This document shows positions 5,294-7,770 of a DNA stretch of 7,770 nt, piece after piece (within the stretch, counting starts at the first letter, position 1; each line of letters starts with the position of its first letter). The DNA comes from Nitrosomonas sp. (GTDB taxonomy: Bacteria; Pseudomonadota; Gammaproteobacteria; Burkholderiales; Nitrosomonadaceae). The stretch lies in NCBI GenBank assembly GCA_021774205.1, contig JAJFJI010000159.1, positions 1 to 7,770 of the forward strand, in the 5' to 3' direction. A model generated the notes under the pieces. The model ran no database searches. It saw only the letters and a program-made list of their open reading frames with translations, and was not told the DNA's origin. Position numbers and translations under genes: made by a program.

Positions 5294-6562
5294 ATGAATT
5301 GTTATCGTCGTATCCTGTTTGTAATCGTCCTGTCGGTTATGCTGACTGGTTGCATGACTGGCCGTGAGGATAAAGACATGATGTCGTCATCCGAATCGCA
5401 GAGTGCTCTACCGTCTGACCGGCCATTTTTTAAGGCTAGCCGCAAAACCAGTTTTGAAGATAATGGCAAATTTATTATGGTCGAAGGCAATCAATGCACA
5501 ATACGCGAACATGGCCCGGAGTCTGCAACCATGTTGATTACGGTTGATATGCCGACTTATGTTAACCGCGGAACCGTGGTATTGAATGGCTGGGATCTGC
5601 GTTATTTAAATAAAGATCATGAAGTACGTTCCCTACGCGCCGATATTACGCACAGCAAACTGGTTTCCGGCGGCGGTGACCCGTCAACACTTGTTTTTGA
5701 AGTGGAAGGCGAACTCAGTGACCAGAACTGGGACGATGCCTATGAATTCTGTGTTTACTACACTGGCTTTGGCTTTAATTCAGCTTGGATCGATGCCCGC
5801 GTTGAAGGGGATTATAATGGTATCGATAGCAATGCCTTGCAAATAGAGGAAGAAGGCCCTATCGCTACGCTGGAAAGTTTATGGAGCGAAGGCACGCTAA
5901 AAGGCAGCGACTCAATTGTCGTCATTCCACGTGGATTTGATTTTCAGTATGACAATTCGTTTGAATGTGAATGGCGCATTCTACCTTGTCGCTGGGAAGA
6001 TTCGACGGATCATAACCTGCGCCATATTGCTTACAGCCTTTTTCAGATCGGTGCATCACCCAATCCGGATGATAATCCGCACTGGGTTACACAAACCGTT
6101 TTTAAGGATAACCGTACGCGCGCGCATTGGATTAAAACGCGCACTGCTTTGATTGGTGGTAACAGTGTCAAACTGCATGCTGATTTCCTCCCACTGAACC
6201 CGCGTTCAGGCAAAACCAATGTTTGTCGCAACAGCGTAGATGGCGTGGTACGTACTGAAACGTTCCGTATTGATGATTTACCTTACGATTACGTCGTGCC
6301 GATGTTGACCGGCTGGGACCTGAACTATGAATGCGATGATCAACATGTGCAACGGGCTGGTATCTGGATACATGGCATCCGCTTTGACCCAGATTCCAAC
6401 GGATTGGAATATAAAGTATCGTCGATCCTGCGGGATAGAGACGGCGCACCCGGCTTTAATGCTACCCATCGTGTAAGCGTACTGGGATTTAACCGTTCAT
6501 CGGTGCCACCGGTGGTCAGCCGTTCTTCACCCGAAATTAACATCAGACTCAGGAAACAATAG
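5294..6562 (+). CDS. Unrecognised lipoprotein with three related internal modules
   Basis: I do not recognise the family of this 422-residue protein. Residues 1-20 are a lipoprotein signal peptide: Arg5-Arg6, a hydrophobic core, and lipobox L17-T-G-C20, so C20 should be lipidated. Met21-Thr22 follow, with no Asp at +2 to retain it in the inner membrane, so outer-membrane sorting is plausible. After a Ser-rich linker (about 28-45), three segments start with a shared motif: GWDLRY (99-104), GFDFQY (214-219) and GWDLNY (340-345). Each is followed by a His-containing element (DHEVR 108-112, DHNLR 239-243, QHVQR 350-354) and alternating beta-like stretches. Mature cysteines after C20 (68, 153, 225, 232, 311, 346) could form disulfides. 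No catalytic motif is evident. The ABC exporter gene follows after 66 bases on the same strand, suggesting a shared transcript and perhaps a shared envelope role. Confidence 0.85.
   Translation: MNCYRRILFVIVLSVMLTGCMTGREDKDMMSSSESQSALPSDRPFFKASRKTSFEDNGKFIMVEGNQCTIREHGPESATMLITVDMPTYVNRGTVVLNGWDLRYLNKDHEVRSLRADITHSKLVSGGGDPSTLVFEVEGELSDQNWDDAYEFCVYYTGFGFNSAWIDARVEGDYNGIDSNALQIEEEGPIATLESLWSEGTLKGSDSIVVIPRGFDFQYDNSFECEWRILPCRWEDSTDHNLRHIAYSLFQIGASPNPDDNPHWVTQTVFKDNRTRAHWIKTRTALIGGNSVKLHADFLPLNPRSGKTNVCRNSVDGVVRTETFRIDDLPYDYVVPMLTGWDLNYECDDQHVQRAGIWIHGIRFDPDSNGLEYKVSSILRDRDGAPGFNATHRVSVLGFNRSSVPPVVSRSSPEINIRLRKQ
5549..6493 (+). repeat. Three diverged protein modules inside the lipoprotein
   Basis: Modules lie at residues about 86-162 (5549-5779), 210-290 (5921-6163) and 332-400 (6287-6493). 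The shared core is G-[WF]-D-[LF]-x-Y, then a His with a nearby Arg, then beta-like strands ending in a hydrophobic Gly-rich stretch (YYTGFGFN, TALIGGN, VSVLGFN). Modules 1 and 3 match best; module 2 has about 15 extra residues with two cysteines (225, 232) between the motif and its DH element. Similarity is at protein level only, implying an old duplication. Confidence 0.5.
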
Positions 6563-6628
6563 CATGTGCGTAGTGACCGTCTGGTTAAAGCATTTGATAA
6601 AAACCTCAAGCCCGAGCAAACCACCTAG
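6563..6628 (+). other. Gap of 22 in-frame codons between lipoprotein and ABC exporter
   Basis: The lipoprotein stop TAG (6560-6562) is followed, in the same frame, by 21 sense codons, a second TAG (6626-6628) and then immediately the exporter ATG (6629). The codons would read HVRSDRLVKAFDKNLKPEQT plus Thr, which looks protein-like. No ORF with a good start or ribosome binding site explains it. No terminator hairpin is visible. Confidence 0.4.
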
Positions 6629-7770
6629 ATGTTCCTGAACGCGCGACTCTGGCAATTGACCGAAGGCGTACGCCTGCGTATTTTTTTTGCCGTGCTGGTT
6701 GGTGTTATTTCATCAACTGTGGGGATCATCCGCCTTGCCCTGTTAGGTTGGCTGCTGGCACTCATCTACCAGGGTGCAACCTTCGACGATATTCTGTTTT
6801 TCGCTGGAATGATCGCTGTTGTGATTGTGCTGCGTGGTTTTTTGGAACATGCACGTACCATGCTGGCCCATGAGACCGCATCACGGGTACAACTCTTATT
6901 AAGAAAACGCCTCTATGATCAAGTCGTCACACTTGGTCCAGCTTATTTTGGCATGAACCGCACCGGTGATGTGCTGTTGACCATGGTTGAAGGCGTAGAG
7001 CAATTAGAAACTTATTTTGGCAAATATTTACCACAGCTTTTTATAGCTTTTTTAACGCCCCTTGTCATTTTTGTGCTACTGGCGTTTTGGGATTTGCCGT
7101 TAGCGGCAATGTTGCTTGGATTTGCCTGGATTACCTTATTGGCGCCAGCCTTATTTCATTCTTTCGACAGCAAGAATTCATTGCGTCGTCAAAAAGCCTA
7201 TGCGAATTACGCCGCAGAATTTCTTGATACAATTCAAGGACTCGCTACGCTAAAGGCGTTTGGCCAGGGTATTGCACGAGGCCGATTGCTGGCGGCGCGT
7301 GCGCATGAAGTGTATCGCAGCACCATGTGGGTACTTGCCACGAATTCCTTGACGCGTGGCATCACCGATACTGGCATAGCCGTCGGCGCCGCTGTTATTC
7401 TGTGTTATGGCGCTTATCGCGTGCAAGCGGGTGTTACCAGTCTGGAAACATTGTTGATGATCTTGCTAGCTGGCGTGGAGACGTTCCGGCCGCAACGTGA
7501 TATGCGTGCGTTACTGCACGAGGGTATGGTTGGGCTGTCAGCAGCACATGGCGTTTTCTCCTTTATGGATGCGCGTTCGCCGATTTTCTGGGAATCTGTT
7601 GCGACGGTCGAAAATCGGCAATCAGTAAACACGGGTCATGCAACTGTCTGCTTTGAGGACGTCACCTTCGCTTATCCAGGTGGCCGGCAGGCCGCACATA
7701 ACGCGTTAAATTTTCAGGTGGCAGCAGGCGAACGTATTGGTTTTGTAGGGCCGAGTGGCGCTGGTAAATC
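6629..7770 (+). CDS. Type I ABC exporter, fused membrane and ATPase domains (CydD/CydC-like), 3' end outside window
   Basis: From the ATG at 6629, 380 complete codons stay open to the window edge. Six hydrophobic segments at about 20-45, 54-73, 137-155, 158-177, 245-262 and 270-288 form the exporter membrane domain. EFLDTIQGLATLKAFGQ (197-213) is the intracellular-loop signature of this family and is closest in feel to CydD/CydC thiol exporters. The nucleotide-binding domain begins near 338, with A-loop Tyr349 (VTFAYPGG). Walker A starts GPSGAGK at 374-380 and the window ends inside the next codon. The rest of the ATPase should follow and the complete protein would be near 580 residues. The substrate cannot be told from this part; glutathione/cysteine export is only one option. 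TAG lies directly before the ATG, so no earlier in-frame start exists. The ribosome binding site is weak (GAG at 6614-6616), suggesting translation is coupled to the lipoprotein gene upstream. Confidence 0.88.
   Translation, partial: MFLNARLWQLTEGVRLRIFFAVLVGVISSTVGIIRLALLGWLLALIYQGATFDDILFFAGMIAVVIVLRGFLEHARTMLAHETASRVQLLLRKRLYDQVVTLGPAYFGMNRTGDVLLTMVEGVEQLETYFGKYLPQLFIAFLTPLVIFVLLAFWDLPLAAMLLGFAWITLLAPALFHSFDSKNSLRRQKAYANYAAEFLDTIQGLATLKAFGQGIARGRLLAARAHEVYRSTMWVLATNSLTRGITDTGIAVGAAVILCYGAYRVQAGVTSLETLLMILLAGVETFRPQRDMRALLHEGMVGLSAAHGVFSFMDARSPIFWESVATVENRQSVNTGHATVCFEDVTFAYPGGRQAAHNALNFQVAAGERIGFVGPSGAGK

Noticed and set aside
6168..6624. Minus-strand ORFs of 63-94 codons opposite the lipoprotein gene
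   Set aside because: They are antisense shadows of a frame with a lipobox, ribosome binding site and internal modules.
7414..7632. 72-codon minus-strand ORF opposite the ABC exporter
   Set aside because: The plus frame here encodes the exporter's membrane domain end and linker without interruption, so this is a shadow.

Overview
The window looks like ordinary chromosome from a Gram-negative proteobacterium. It has a lipoprotein with a lipobox, a periplasm-directed retropepsin-like protein, a CopD/cytochrome c membrane protein and AT-rich intergenic DNA between moderate-GC genes. The gene mix would suit a respiratory betaproteobacterium such as a Nitrosomonas-like ammonia oxidiser. That genus-level guess is inference; no rRNA or marker gene is present to fix it.

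Layout. (1) 1-312, minus: N-terminal part of an exported retropepsin-like aspartic peptidase that runs off the left edge. (2) 313-813: a 501-base divergent intergenic region with a candidate promoter for each flanking gene and two near-perfect inverted repeats in front of the next gene. (3) 817-1623, plus: NYN-LOTUS protein, a predicted RNase/RNA-binding factor. (4) 1624-1936: convergent gap with a degenerate REP-like element and a second hairpin. (5) 1937-3964, minus: a three-part membrane protein made of a CopD-type multi-spanning domain, a class I cytochrome c and a cysteine-free thioredoxin-like tail. (6) 3965-4420: divergent gap with a terminator-like hairpin in the presumed cysC leader. 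(7) 4421-5041, plus: cysC (APS kinase) standing alone. (8) 5042-5293: gap with a candidate promoter and a doubtful 44-codon ORF. (9) 5294-6562, plus: an unrecognised 422-residue lipoprotein with three related internal modules. (10) 6629-7770, plus: the membrane domain and start of the ATPase domain of a type I ABC exporter resembling CydD/CydC, cut by the right edge inside Walker A.

The genes do not form one pathway. The only likely operon is the lipoprotein with the ABC exporter: same strand, 66-base gap, no terminator and no good promoter between them. It could be an envelope export unit with a lipoprotein partner. No phage, transposase, CRISPR array, tRNA or rRNA was seen. The less explained parts are the triple-module lipoprotein beside the exporter, the CopD-cytochrome-thioredoxin-like fusion, and the palindromes in front of the NYN-LOTUS gene.
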